From Azolla caroliniana (Eukaryota > Polypodiophyta): 64,000 nt of DNA. The stretch's first letter is position 1. Each line of letters begins with the position of its first letter. Of this stretch, positions 1 through 10,809 are shown piece by piece. The stretch is from contig JBHGNT010000001.1 of NCBI GenBank assembly GCA_043228905.1, forward strand, positions 24,366,001 to 24,430,000, in the 5' to 3' direction. The translations under genes and the position numbers were made by a program. The notes under the pieces were generated by a model. It searched no databases and was not told where the DNA came from. It saw nothing but the letters and a program-made list of their open reading frames with translations.

Positions 1-478
1 TCTTCTCGATTCGGCCGAGCATAGACTCTACTCAATTGAGTAGTTGGAGACTTATTCTCAATCTCCCAATCGACAATCGTCTTCTCTTCCATGAAGACGA
101 TGTCTCGACTCCTAATCACCTTCTTTTTGGCTAAGTCCCATAGACAATATCCGAATTCATCATCGTCGTAGCCGAGAAATATGCATGGCCAAGTTTTCGA
201 ATCCAATTTCCCCCTTCGGTCCTTTGCCACATGCACATAGGCAAGACAACCGAACACCCTCAGATATCGGTATGAGACGTCCTAGCCGCCCCACGTACTT
301 TCTGGAATATCACCATCCAAGGGTACTGAGGGTGATCGGTTTATCACATATGTTGTCGTTATCAATGCCTCAGCCCATAACGTCTTCGGTAACTTTGCAT
401 GTGCAAGCATACTTCAGACCCTCTCTATTACGGTCTGGTCCATTCTCTCTGCCAGCCCGTTAAGCTATGGAGCCGGAT
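1..478 (-). pseudogene. copia integrase C-terminal region (element E)
   Basis: Read on the minus strand this encodes the end of a copia integrase. It starts around the NGLAERM motif (family NG-AER, containing the catalytic Glu), followed by a long open stretch with the hallmark phrases FGCLAYVHV and IFLGYDDDEFGY, then the start of the acidic linker to reverse transcriptase. At least two in-frame stops are present near the start. It is nearly collinear with 34670-35050 on the plus strand (element E2). The upstream side breaks at about 478, where the truncated LTR of element A begins. Confidence 0.85.
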
Positions 479-479
479 T

Positions 480-1249
480 TTGGGTTTTTGACTAATTTTG
501 GCTAGCCGACTCTCGTTTTGACCTTTTCGGTCGATTTCGGCCAACTGACTTTGATTTCATCTTTTTGACCGATTTTGGCCAACCGACTCTCGTTCCGGCC
601 TTTTCGGTTGATTTCGGCGAATCGACTCTTGTTTCGTCTTTCTAACCGATTTCGGCCAGCAGACTCTCCCACAAGGAGGGACAATCTTCCATAACACAAT
701 TGACTTACCACAAAGCCAAGTCATTACTTAAAAAGTTGTATTTTCATCATTATACTTTTTCATATGTAAATTATCATACATCAGAGCTTGAATGAGTGAC
801 ATGGTTATCATGCATCACATGTAATGCATGCACACGAAATGGCAAACATGCGTCGCATGCATTTCATGCATTACATGCATTGTATGCATGTCTTGCACGG
901 TCACATGCATCATATGCATGGGGGCATCTATAAAAGAGTGCAAGAAAAAGAAAAGGGGGATGAATCAAGGAATCAAAGCAAGTTATGTACTGAATCAAGG
1001 AAACAATAATAGAAATCTAGTTATCCTATTGGTGATGTATCTTGCCTCTAAAAATTGAAGTCAAGGGTTCAATCTCTATATCAATCTCTCTCTCTCAATA
1101 TGTCTCATAATTGGAATCTCCGTCTCTCAATCTCTCTGTATCTATCTTAAATTCTTTCTTGCTAAAGCTAGTACAACCTTCGAATCCTTCCGGTCTAGGA
1201 CCCCGATGGTCCCGCTTCATTTTGTGAACACGCGAGGATTTCCTCGACA
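480..1249 (+). repeat. 5' LTR of element A, 5'-truncated
   Basis: Aligns with 9385-10040, sharing imperfect pyrimidine-rich repeats around a TCGGTTGATTTCGG core (480-680), the ATGCAT-rich block, a TATA box and the terminal segment ending TCCTCGACA at 1249. About 215 bp of the LTR start seen at 9170-9385 is missing. Relative to the 3' LTR it retains about 35 bp near 1145-1180 that the other copy lacks. Confidence 0.8.
810..935 (+). promoter_or_regulatory. RY/CATGCA array upstream of a TATA box in LTR A
   Basis: Eight ATGCAT palindromes lie between 810 and 919, immediately before TATAAAA at 929-935. The 3' LTR keeps a decayed version (9632-9740) with TATAAAA at 9750-9756. ATGCAT contains CATGCA, the RY/Sph core bound by plant B3-domain factors (ABI3/FUS3/LEC2 activators, VAL repressors). 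Density and position suggest a real upstream promoter module; expression pattern cannot be inferred from sequence alone. Confidence 0.6.
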
Positions 1250-1256
1250 TCTTTCT

Positions 1257-1274
1257 TCATGAACCTGACGTGAA
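1257..1274 (+). other. Primer binding site, tRNA-Trp type, degenerate (element A)
   Basis: Eight bases after the 5' LTR is a TGAACCTGACGTGAA core. It matches, with changes in the first bases, the intact site TGGTGAACCCGACGTGAA of element C, which is complementary to the 3' end of plant tRNA-Trp. Confidence 0.6.
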
Positions 1275-1289
1275 GAAGCGGTAGGAAGG

Positions 1290-2430
1290 ATCAAGGTGAG
1301 GATCGACTAATACTTGGAGATGACATCCTGAAGCAGTCAAGCGGGAGAGTTTGAAAGGATGATGATAATCGTCAAACAAATAAGGAGAACCTAGGGCAAT
1401 GATGCAAGCATCGAGAAGGTTGTCGATCGTATCGTGGAGATCGTGGGTCAATTTGATGGAAGGAACATTATGAAGTTCCTTGAGGCATATAAAGGGAGAT
1501 GAAGCAGGGGGACATGTCTAAAGCACGTCCAATCTCAAGTTTCAAGAGAGTTGTCGCCAACAACGTCCAAAGACGGGTCATTGAGCTTCGAGAAGGGAAG
1601 ACGACATGATCCAAGTTCGAGAAAGCAATATTAGCGGAGTTCATGATAGAATATTTTGTCGTGGATGACTCGACATGACTTGATGAAGTGGATAGAGAAG
1701 AAATATAAGAGGATGAGCGGCTCGAGGGTGTACGACAAGTTCGACCAGATGTTTCGTCGTCTCCCCACCACGGATCAAGTGCTGCATGAGGAGGACAATA
1801 CTTTGTACTACCTGAAAGCTCTGGATATGAAGGATAAACAAGAACTGAGGACTCTCCTTGAAGATGATACCCAAGCGAACGAGCTTGTGGCAGACTGGAT
1901 TGCGGTGAAGCGAGCGTGCAACAGGCTCGACTAGGGTCATGAATGGGTTGATGACACTGACTTGGTAGGATTGAGCGGGGGAAAAACGAGACAACCGAAA
2001 GTGGTTGAGCTACCTAAACAAAGTGACCCAGAAGAAAAGAAGATTGATGATCACTCGAGGACGGCAAAGGCCACTTCGAGAGAGGACGAATGTTTTGGAA
2101 AATGCATCGTGTTCGAAACATTGAATGATGAAGGAGAAAGGCTAATCAAAGCTTGCATCAAGGAAGATAAAGAGTGCGAGGTTGGCATGATTGAGGATCT
2201 AGCCACTAAAGACGACATTAAGGAGGTGGCTATCAACAAGACAACAAGGATGGCCGACGGACATGGTGAGACTTTCTGCACACTTGTTCCGGAGACTTGG
2301 GCAGTTGCATATGGGAACCAACGTGAGACCCAAGGGATGGATTGTGGCGAAGAGGAAGAAAAGTTCCAAGACAATACAAACAATGACATTGGCCTGAAGA
2401 TGGCAAGAGAGAGCAACGACCATGGAGAGG
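1290..2430 (+). pseudogene. Gag and start of repetitive protein of element A
   Basis: Contains a Gag capsid-like region related to those of elements C (11128-12018) and M (59242-59860). The phrases VGQFDGRNIMKFLEAYKG and FDQMFRRLPT..D..LH..NTLYYLKALD align with VGRFNGDKVPSYLEAYN and FSTFESRFGRLSTRDQ in the relatives. Several stops and frame changes occur before 1656. An open stretch runs 1656-1934, then one TAG, then the same frame stays open over 1962-2430 into a Lys/Glu/Asp-rich sequence that includes LVPETWAVAYGNQRETQ, the first unit of a repeat continued at 7730-8591. Copia B interrupts it at 2430. Confidence 0.65.
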
Positions 2431-2677
2431 TGTTGAGAATTGAACTCAACCTCCCATAGAGACAACGTTCACACTGGCCAGTAGACATCATACTAGGCTA
2501 GATTTATAATTAGTAGAAAGGGCACTTGCTCTAGATTAATTGGTATTTAAACCAACCTTTTGTAACTTAGTGACTGTTGGACGTAATATATAGTTTCTTG
2601 TTTTAGAGCTCTCTCTCTCTCTCTCTCTTGTCTCTCTCTTGTCTCACGTGCACACACACACACACACATTCTTTATA
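2431..2677 (+). repeat. 5' LTR of copia B
   Basis: About 247 bp, starting TGTTGAGAAT. It contains a CT microsatellite at about 2609-2640 and a CA tract at about 2651-2668, and ends immediately before the TGGTATCAGAGC primer site. Its 3' partner is 7291-7524. Confidence 0.92.
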
Positions 2678-2689
2678 TGGTATCAGAGC
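2678..2689 (+). other. Primer binding site, tRNA-iMet (copia B)
   Basis: TGGTATCAGAGC, the perfect 12-nt complement of the plant initiator tRNA-Met 3' end, abuts the 5' LTR. This is the usual primer of plant copia elements. Confidence 0.95.
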
Positions 2690-2813
2690 ACGTGGTAGCT
2701 TGATCCAAGCCCATCGCCTTTACGTGTGTTGTGGTCAAGCTCATAGAGAACAAACTGATCGCTATAGCAACGATTTCTGCACAGCTCACATCAAGAGTAG
2801 AAGAAGTTCGACA

Positions 2814-3689
2814 ATGAATACCCAGATGGGAAGCGTTCTTCCCATCGAGAAGCTCAATAGAAGAAAGTTTGCATCTTGGGAGTACAAGATGCATCAGTAC
2901 CTTGTCGGACAAGGTTAGTGGAGCTACATCGAGGGAGCTCACGAAACGCAACCCAACGCGACACACGCCGACTACCTAGCATGGGAGCAGGCCGCGAGCC
3001 ATGTGTTGTATTGCCTTGCATCGTGCATTCATGGCCACATGCTCAGCTATATTCGAGATTTGGAAACACCGAAAGAAGCTTGGGGAAATCTCAAGAAGAT
3101 CTTTGCGGCCAATACGGCTGCACAAAAGCTCCAACTTCAATAGGAGCTAAACAATGTGCAACATAGGGACATGTTAATCATCGGCTATACCTTGAAGATC
3201 AAGGAGTTGTGCGATGGCCTAGGTTCGATTAATGTCATCATCGACGATGAAGAAATGGTGCAAATATGTCTCGGCGGCTTGGCACCTCGATTCGGCATGA
3301 TCAAATCAGCCACTCGTGCGAGGGAGAAGCCTCCCTCCTTTTTTGACCTTCAATCAATTCTATTGGTTGAAGAGAATCATGTTCGACAAAGGAACAATGC
3401 GCTTGATGGTCAGATGCTCTACTCACAGTGGGATGATAGAAGAGGATTCGGCTATGGAAATAGAGGTCGGCTCGGACGAGGCCGACACAGTCGGCCGACC
3501 CAAGAGCGTAATTTCCACCAATGGAAAGAGAACATAAATAGTCCTAGAGAGTTTGGCAGAAGGGGGAGCCACCCTGCCGGACCGAGCAATCATAACAACC
3601 CGATCGAATACAAGTATTGTGGAAAATATGGTCACTATGAAGAGGAGTGCCGGAAAAAGATACGAGAGTCAGCTTTGACTAGCCGATAA
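2814..3689 (+). pseudogene. copia B Gag
   Basis: Starts at ATG 2814 with MNTQMGSVLPIEKLNRR, followed by the copia Gag signature W-x2-KM-x2-YL and the segment L..P.EAWGNL. Two in-frame stops (about 2916 and 3141) interrupt it; the rest of the frame continues to TAA/TAG around 3687. A basic Arg/Gly-rich segment precedes a zinc knuckle near 3613-3650 reading YKYCGKYGHYEEEC. The first zinc ligand Cys is replaced by Tyr (TAC), which would impair RNA binding. The same frame continues into protease. Confidence 0.9.
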
Positions 3690-6600
3690 TTCACAAACTA
3701 TGCTTGGAATTCTGACTACGACGATTGTGGAGGGATGTTCATAATGAGGCATGAAGCACACTTGATGTCGGCACAGGTCCCGACCAACACCTCTTCTTTA
3801 GATAGCACATGGTTTGTCAACTCAAGAACATCCAATCACATGGCGTTCCATGAAGATTGGTTCCAAGAATTATGGAAGCCCGATCGACCCGACTATTGCG
3901 AAACTGGAGATGATACGACTCACCCAATTTGGCATGTCAGGAATGTTCCACTCGGTAATGACGGCAAACAAACCTGCCTCAAGAATGTCTTGCTTGTTCC
4001 AACCATCACAAAAAACCTGGTCTCGATAAGCCAGATTGTCGAATAAGGTATGCAAGTACGATTCAATAATGAAGGGTGCTTCATCGAAAAGGACGATCAA
4101 ATTATAGCGCACAGTCGTTGAGAATTAGAGGAGGTGAAATCGGCTATGTTCGCAAAAGGCCTTAAAGTTGAAACAAACTTGAAACTATGGCACAAGAGAA
4201 TTGGCCACATCAATCTTCAAAAGCTCCAAAACATGCAGTCAAAAGGAGTCGTAATTGGACTCCCTACATTTACTGAGAAGGAGATTACGGGTGTATGCGA
4301 GGCATGCCAGTTCGGAAAACAATGCCAACATCCATTCCCGAAAGAGAGGAATGTGAGCAAAGGGCTCCTGGATGTAGTACATTCATATGTGTGGGGACCA
4401 GCCCAGACGACAACATTCGGTGGTTGCCGATATTATGTCACGTTCATCGACGACCTCTCCAGGCATACTTGGCTCTACCCGATGAAACAGAAGAGCAAAG
4501 TGTTCGGCCACTTCCAAAGGCTCAAAAACGAAGTCAACAAAACCACGGGTCGGCACGTACGCTGACTTCAATCGGATGGAAGCAAAGAATATTTCTCGGA
4601 CGAGTTTACGGCATATCTCCGAAAGGAAAGAATATGACGAGAATTCTCGTGTCTACATACACCTCAGCAAAGCGATGTAGCCAAACGGAAGAATCGGCAC
4701 ATCGTAGAGGTTGCACGGGGAATGATGAATGAGAAGAACATGTCGAAATCCTACTGGGCAGATGCGGCGAACACGGACGTATATCTCATGAACAAGTGTA
4801 CAACCTCTAGGGTATACGAAGTAACCCCGCATGAGAGGTTTTTTGGAAAGAAGCCGGATTTATCACATGTTCGGATTTTCAGTGCAATCGCCTACGTGCA
4901 TATTCCCGATGAAACGTGACAAAAGCTCTACCTAAAGTCGGAGAAATGTATCCTTGTAGAGTACTCGCTGGAACATAAGGGGTACAAATGCTACAACCCA
5001 TCTAGCCGAAAAGCTCGAGTAAGTCGAGACGTAGTTTTAGACGAGTTGGCATCCTGGTACGATCCAGAGACGACTCCGATTTCTACTCCAATCGACTCAG
5101 AATCGGCCGAACGAGAGATAGAAGATGAATTTTGATTTGGACACATGTTCGAAGAAAGTCTGATTACAACAAGGCTTAGTGGACCACAGGAGCCCCCGAG
5201 TGACCAAAGCACATCTCGGCCAAGTCAGAAACTCGACAAAGGGAAGGCCAAGATGTCTGAATACGAAGATCCAATCGACCACACGTCAACTCAGTCCCTT
5301 GACAATGAGTTCGAAGGCCTGGACATCCCAATCTTCTAGACGAATGGAGCGAAGAAAGCATAATTTAGTCTCCGCGAACGAGAAGCTACGCCGGTCCACC
5401 CGTGAAAAGAACCCCGTAAGCTGATTCGGCGACAATGAGTACATAGCGTATCATTACGCCTTTATGATGAAGGTAGCGACTGCACGGGAAACGGAAACAT
5501 TCTCCGAAGCCGTGAAGGACCCGCGATGGGTCGGCGTGATGAACGAAGAAATCTAGGCCTTCTGCAAAAATGAGACAGGAGATCTTATTCCCCATTCACC
5601 TCACAAGAAAGCGATTGGTTGTTGATGGATATATAAGGTCAAATACAATGTCGATGGCTCCTTAAATCGCTTCAAAGAATGACTCGTTGCAAAAGGATAT
5701 GCACAAACACACGGAGTTGATTACAAGAAGACCTTTGCCCCAGTGGCAAACATGACGACTGTGCGGACTGTAATTGCACTCGTAGCCGCGAAAGGATGGC
5801 ATCTCCACCAAATGGATGTCAATAACGCTTTTCTTCAAGGAAAATTGGAAGAGAAGGTGTATATGGTACAACCAACCGGCTTTGAATCCTATACTCATCT
5901 GAAAGTCGTGTGCTGACTCAAAAAGCCAATCTACGGCCTCAAGCAAGCACTGCATGCTTGGCATTCGAAGATCACTTAGTATCTTCACCAAATCGGCTTT
6001 TGAATGTCGAAATCGGACATCTCCTTGCACATATGAATCGAGTCGCACCACCCGATTGTCATTATCCTATACGTGGATGATCTAGTAATCAGAGGAAAGG
6101 ATCTCGCCAAGATCATTAAGGTCAAATCACTCCTATCCAGCAATTTCGAAATGAAAGACCTGCACAAGTTCCATTACTTTCTTGGCATCGAAGTAATTCG
6201 AACACCAGTCGGGATATTGATCTCTCAATGGCACTACATTATCAACTTACTCTACAAGTTCAGAATGACCAAGTGCAAACTTGTGTCTACCCCTCTTGAT
6301 CGAAATCTCAAGCTCGATGTCGATTCAGGCACAACCAAGTGTGTTCCGACTCAGTATCAACAACTGATTGGTAGCCTAATTTATCTAACCATCACACAAC
6401 CCGACCTCAGCTATTCAGTCGGCCTACTCAGCCAATTCATGCAGAACCCACGAAATGGTCATCTTGATTGCTCTAAGAGGATACTTCAGTATGTCAGTAT
6501 GATGATGGATTATGACATCATGCATTAGTCGAAAACACTTATTCGACTCGAAGGGTACACAGACGCAGACTGGGCTGTTTATAAGGCTGATAGATGATCC

Positions 6601-7016
6601 ACTTCCAGATTTGTCTTCTCACTCAGCAACGGAGTGATCTCTTGGAGCAACAAGAAACAACCGACAGTCGCATTGTTGAGCACAGAGGCCGAATCCAAGG
6701 GTGTGACTGTCGCCGCATGTGAAGCTGTCTTGCTCAAACGCATCATGAAGGACTTGGGTGTTCCCATTACGGATCCAATTTGCCTCTTTTGCGACAACAG
6801 GAGCAGTATCTACCACGCTCGGAACCCCGTAGTCCATGCGCGGACTAAACGCATCGTGAGCGCGTTCATTCGCGAGCGCGTTCAAGACGGTGAAATCAAT
6901 CTCCAACACATCAGTACGAACCTTCAAGTTGCTAACATCTTTACAAAGGGCATAGGAGTCGACAAGCTCGGGCAATTTGCATCGGACCTTGGTCTCACAA
7001 TCTCTACATTGCTGAG
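3690..7016 (+). pseudogene. copia B Pol (PR-IN-RT-RH), multiply disrupted
   Basis: Copia order is intact. The protease segment reads TWFVNSRTSNHM where the family has a DSGA/T active site, so the catalytic Asp is lost. The integrase zinc finger has LWHKRIGHIN and CEACQ. The integrase core has HSYVWGP, where the family has HSDVCGP (first catalytic Asp to Tyr), then LQSDGSKEY, and Lys in place of the catalytic Glu. RT has HQMDVNNAFLQG and ILYVDD (YVDD at 6070-6081). RNase H has GYTDADWA, STEAES and DNRSS and ends near 7016. Stops are scattered throughout and the frame shifts between about 5300 and 5400. It is non-functional. Confidence 0.92.
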
Positions 7017-7290
7017 CTTGAGGGGGAGTACACCAGGTGACACGGAAGTAGCCGAGAAGTAGAAGTAACCGATCTATCGATCGAAGCCAACCAGAGGAGT
7101 CGAAGTACGAACAAACAATCGAACAGTCGAACATGGAGAATCAAACAATCGAAATCAAAAAGCAAAGTCGAAACCGGAAACAAAACTAAAATAAAAAAGC
7201 GAAGCTGAAGTCGACTCAACCGAATCGAAGTATTTCGAAGACTGAACCAAAACAACCTTTTGACATCCAAAAGTTGTGTTCGAAGGGGCG
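7017..7290 (+). other. Long 3' non-coding tail of copia B
   Basis: The usual copia purine tract (GAGGGGGAG, about 7020) ends the coding region, but the 3' LTR starts only 270 bp later. The intervening DNA is rich in TCGAA/TCGAC motifs and A-rich segments. A second purine tract, CGAAGGGGCG, directly abuts the LTR at 7281-7290 and is the more likely polypurine primer. Confidence 0.6.
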
Positions 7291-7450
7291 TGTTGAGAAT
7301 CAAATTCAACTTCCCATAGAGACAGTGTACACAATACTAGGCTAGATTTGTAATTAGTAGAAATGGCACTTGCCCTAGATCAGTTGATATTTAAACCAAC
7401 CTTTTGTAACTTAGTGATTGTTGGACGTAATATATAGTTTCTTGTTTTAG

Positions 7451-7489
<39 letters not shown>

Positions 7490-7524
7490 CTCGTGTGCAC
7501 ATACACACACACACATTCTTTACA
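7291..7524 (+). repeat. 3' LTR of copia B
   Basis: About 234 bp, starting TGTTGAGAAT and ending TTTACA, followed by the AGAGG target duplication. Its CT microsatellite (about 7452-7486) is longer than in the 5' copy. The 3' part is included in the tandem duplication 7401-7780. Confidence 0.92.
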
Positions 7525-7638
7525 AGAGGATTCCTCCACACTTGTTCTAGAGACTTCGGCAGTTGCATCCGATAGCCAACCTTTTGTAACTTTAAGTTAG
7601 TGACTGTTGGACGTAATTTATATAGTTTCTTGTTTTAG

Positions 7639-7684
<46 letters not shown>

Positions 7685-7780
7685 TTGCATGCACATACAC
7701 ACACACACACACACATTCTTTATAAGAGGATTCCTCCACACTTGTTCCAGAGACTTTGGCAGTTGTGTCCGATAGCCAAC
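7401..7780 (+). repeat. Tandem duplication spanning the LTR B end and its flank
   Basis: Unit 1 (7401-7580) runs from CTTTTGTAAC inside the LTR, through its end and the target duplication, to GATAGCCAAC in element A. Unit 2 (7581-7780) repeats the same order. Lengths differ (180 versus 200 bp) mainly in the CT and CA microsatellites. The breakpoint sits at a CCAACC shared by both ends. Because it copies an LTR/target junction, it must postdate insertion of B. Confidence 0.9.
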
Positions 7781-8945
7781 ATGAGACCAAAGAGAGGGAA
7801 GGTGATTGCGCATCAAGGCAAAGATAGATATGGACGAGTCGATGGTGAATGGTGGTGACAAGACTTTCCCCACACTGGTTCGAGAGACTTGGGTAGTTGC
7901 ATCCGAGAACCGACATAAGACCCAAGAGATGGAAGGTGGCAATGAGGGGAAGTTCAAATCGGATGTGAAAGGTGACATCAAGACAAAGGTGTCAGAGGCA
8001 ATTGACCAAAGACAAATGGATTCAATTCAAAGCCAACGTGAGACCCAAGAGGTAGAAGATGATGGCGAGGAAGTGAAGGTCCAAGTTGATGCAAATAACG
8101 ATGTCGGGGTGTGGCTGACAAATACATATGGATCTCACCACGCTCGTTCTAGAGACTTGGGCATTAACCGATGTAAGACCCAAGAGAAGGGCAATGACGA
8201 CGAAGAAGCAAGGGTTGAAGTTGATGTGTGGGAGAAAGAGGTCAAGCAAAGCATAGAAATGAAAGTTGATGCGTGCAACAAAGGGTCAGAGCAAAGTATG
8301 AGAAGGGATGGCAGTGGCCAAGCGAGCCATGCGGATCCGAAGGATGTGATCATCGCCTCTTTCATGGAGGACAATAGGTGCAAAGTCTATATGATTGACG
8401 AAGAAGCCACAAAAGACAAGGTCAAGGAGGTGGGTGTGAACATCACAACAAGGACAGACAATGAACTCCGAGAGATTTTCTCCACACTTGTTCCACAGAC
8501 TTGGGCATTTGCGTCCAAGAACCAACATAAGACCCAAGAGAAGGAAGGTGGCAGCGAGAAAGCAAGGGTTGAAGCTGATGCATGTGTTTAAGAGGCCAAG
8601 CAAAGAACAACAAGAAATGACGAGGTTCAAGTGGCCTAAGAAGATTTAAATGGTGTTCCTCAAGATATTGATGTAACATTCAACTTGAAGGAGAACACTA
8701 TCATTAAGATCGAGGAAGCGATGGACAACTCTAACATAAGAAGCTACCACAAAAGTAGACAAAGTGAGGAACATAGTGCATGGTCGTGTAAGGATCTCAA
8801 AGTGGGCATGCACTTGAAGGTACTACATGGGGTAGTTAATGTCATTATTCAGATAAAGGCTTGGGGAGAAAGACACAAAACAAAATGCGTGACGGGTCAA
8901 AGTGCCTTGAGCAAGGAGACGATCGGGACAAAGGTGGAACATGCA
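7781..8945 (+). pseudogene. Repetitive acidic protein of element A
   Basis: An open frame covers 7806-8591 (261 codons), then continues after a stop in similar sequence to about 8945. It repeats a module of the form TLVPETWAVAS-N-HKTQE-E-GG. Recognisable units lie near 2281 (before copia B), 7739, 7878, 8143 (frame altered) and 8488, with acidic Val/Glu/Lys-rich spacers such as EARVEVD. No enzymatic motif, transmembrane segment or zinc finger is visible. It sits where pol would lie in an autonomous relative. I do not recognise a family; it may be a Gag extension or a captured sequence. Confidence 0.5.
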
Positions 8946-9169
8946 TAAAGCCTAAATGGTTATGATCTAAAGGAGAATAAGGGGCCATGACAACTAGTCA
9001 TGGTAAAGCAAAGACTAAACAAATGATATGGTGGATTGGGTGGCAACAATAGTTTGAGTGAAAGGAATAGACATGCTCGAAATGGAGGAATCGTACTAAT
9101 CACCGTAGCCGAAATCTCACACTCTCTTCTTGGCACTTACCAGAGGACGTGCGGTTTGTTGGGGGTGAG

Positions 9170-10040
9170 TGTCGTGAAGATTTTCGCACTACGGTGTGAA
9201 AATCATGTGGAAAGGAGAAAACCGAGAAGGCCTCACTTTCGCGCTTCTCTTAGTGCTTTTTCTCAGTGAGTTATCCCACATATATATGCAGCTACTACGA
9301 CTCTCCCTATATATATACAACCATATCTCACATATATATATGACTATGTGTATATATATATGTGTATATTTGTTTGAACTTCTTTTCGACTGACTAGCAT
9401 TTGACCGAACCTTGTTACGGCTTTTCAGTTGATTTCAACCAACCGACTGTTGTTTCGGCTTTCTAACCGATTTCTGCTAGCCGTCTCTCCCACAAGAAGG
9501 GACAATCTTACTAACACAATTGACTTACCACAAAGCCAAGTCATTTCTTAAAATGTTGTATTTTTTCATCATTATACTTTTTTCCTATGTAAATTCTCAT
9601 ACATGAGAGCTTGAATGAATGACATGGTTATCATGCATCACATGTAATGCCTGAGTGCCAAATGGCAAACATGCATCGCATGCATTTCATGCATTACGTG
9701 CATTGTAAATGTCTTGCACCCTGACATGCATCATATGCATAAGGGCATCTATAAAAGAGTGCAGGAAAAAGAAAAGGGGGATGAATCAAGGAATCAAAGG
9801 AAGTTATGTACTAAATGAAGAAAACAATAATAAAAATCTAGTTATCTTATTGGTGATGTATCTTGTCTCTAAAAACTGAAGACAAGGGTTCAATCTCTAT
9901 CTCAGTCTCTCTCTCTCAATACATCTCATAATTGGAATCTCCGTCTCTCAATCTCTCTGTAGTACAACCTTCGAATTCTTTCGGTTCAGGACCCCGGTGG
10001 TCCCACTTCATTTCGCGAACACGCGAGGATTTCCTCAACA
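9170..10040 (+). repeat. 3' LTR of element A
   Basis: Begins TGTCGTGAAGATTTTCGCAC directly after a G-rich tract (TTTGTTGGGGGTGAG, 9155-9169), as in element C. It contains ATATAT-rich DNA (9280-9365), the decayed ATGCAT block, TATAAAA at 9750, and ends TCCTCAACA at 10040. The 8946-9169 stretch before it holds no recognisable coding sequence. Confidence 0.85.
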
Positions 10041-10260
10041 ACGTGGGCCTTCCCCTTGACTTCGACCTTGCCCTTAACTTATCTCGATTTTGGGGCCTCT
10101 TCCTCGATTCGTGTCACTTTCCGTGACAAGGGCCTTCGGGTCGGTATTTGGACTCTCGGTCCTTCCGGTGGGCTTCTTCATTCAATAAGCTCGACTTCAC
10201 CTGCTCTAGGGATAAGTGTTTCCTTTGTGGCCCCGCGTTGCCCAATCTGACAAACAGCGT
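10041..10260 (-). pseudogene. copia E Gag, middle segment
   Basis: The reverse strand matches 27500-27945 of copia E2, including the phrase HLSLEQVKSS and the basic region before the zinc knuckle. It is cut on the right by element C and on the left by element A. This links the copia pieces at 1-478 and 17586-18799 into one element. Confidence 0.8.
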
Positions 10261-10340
10261 TGTCGTAGTGTAGGTTGCACACTATGTGGAAATTATATTT
10301 TTGTCCCTCCGGATAGAGAATGGAGTGCTCGGTGAGAACC

Positions 10341-10441
10341 GGCAAGGAGGAAAACGGCAAGGAAGAAAACGGCATACCGGCAAGGAGGAAAACGGCATAC
10401 CGGCAAGGAAGAAAACGGCATACCGGCAAGGAGGAAAACGG
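10341..10441 (+). repeat. 15/23-bp minisatellite in LTR C
   Basis: Five consecutive copies of GGCAAGGAGGAAAAC or GGCAAGGAAGAAAAC; from the third on, each is preceded by GGCATACC, so the period changes from 15 to 23 bp. The same array is in the 3' LTR. It creates spurious Arg/Gly-rich ORFs in several frames. Confidence 0.95.
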
Positions 10442-10802
10442 ATAAAGAGACATAAATGTAAAAAGAAAGGAAATACTCACTACTGCGCAGGGCGTGATTC
10501 AAACTCTGCACCTCCACGTTGACAAACCCCAACCTTACCATTACATTAACTTATCTTAAGTGTTTTAAATATAGATTTAATACGTATAAGACCTTTATTT
10601 ATGCATACCTTTATTAAAAGGTAAATCGTGTATTTTTTTAATATATGAAAAAGAAAAAACACGAGACACTAAAAATAACTCATGCACATCTAGCGTGCAT
10701 GAGCCCTATACTTAGGAAATAAAAAAGCATCACATGCACATTTAGTGGACATGAACACTTTTTGTAAAAAAGCATGTAGCTATGCTTAGTCTCTCCCATC
10801 AC

Positions 10803-10809
10803 TATATAA
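10803..10809 (+). promoter_or_regulatory. TATA box of LTR C
   Basis: TATATAA preceded by CCATCAC and followed by GGATGGGGAG. Position is two thirds into the LTR, which would leave a transcribed segment of about 250 bp. The copy in the 3' LTR is identical. Confidence 0.7.

Larger units (their letters stand above)
2431..7524 (+). mobile_element. Full-length but dead Ty1/copia element B
   Basis: LTRs at 2431-2677 and 7291-7524, both starting TGTTGAGAAT and the right one ending CA. They are flanked by a perfect 5-bp duplication AGAGG (2426-2430 and 7525-7529). A tRNA-iMet primer site directly follows the left LTR, and gag-protease-integrase-RT-RNase H follow in copia order. The polyprotein carries more than a dozen stops and at least one frameshift. 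It is nested in element A. The LTRs differ at many positions, so the insertion is old. Confidence 0.95.
480..10040 (+). mobile_element. Gypsy-like element A without pol (large non-autonomous type)
   Basis: Bounded by related LTRs at about 480-1249 (5' part deleted) and 9170-10040. It has a tRNA-Trp-type primer site at 1257-1274 and a G-rich tract before the 3' LTR. Once nested copia B (2431-7524) is removed, about 2.8 kb of internal sequence remains. It encodes a Gag related to those of C, H and M plus a repetitive acidic protein, but no protease, reverse transcriptase or integrase motif in any frame. The LTRs differ by many substitutions and an approximately 35-bp indel, so it is old. It lies inside copia E, whose gag resumes at 10041. 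No TSD can be scored because the 5' end is lost. Confidence 0.75.

Noticed and set aside
7607-7858. Open frames rich in Leu-Ser or Arg-Glu (also near 7500 and 27090)
   Set aside because: They are translations of CT/GA and CA microsatellites in LTR B and LTR F5, without coding signals.
10341-10441. CRISPR-like spaced repeats (also 62057-62272)
   Set aside because: Tandem minisatellites without unique spacers in a plant nuclear retrotransposon.
10286-10541. Overlapping Lys/Gly and Leu/Pro-rich ORFs on both strands, repeated at 16782-17037
   Set aside because: Produced by the 15/23-bp minisatellite inside the LTR of C; identical in both LTRs.
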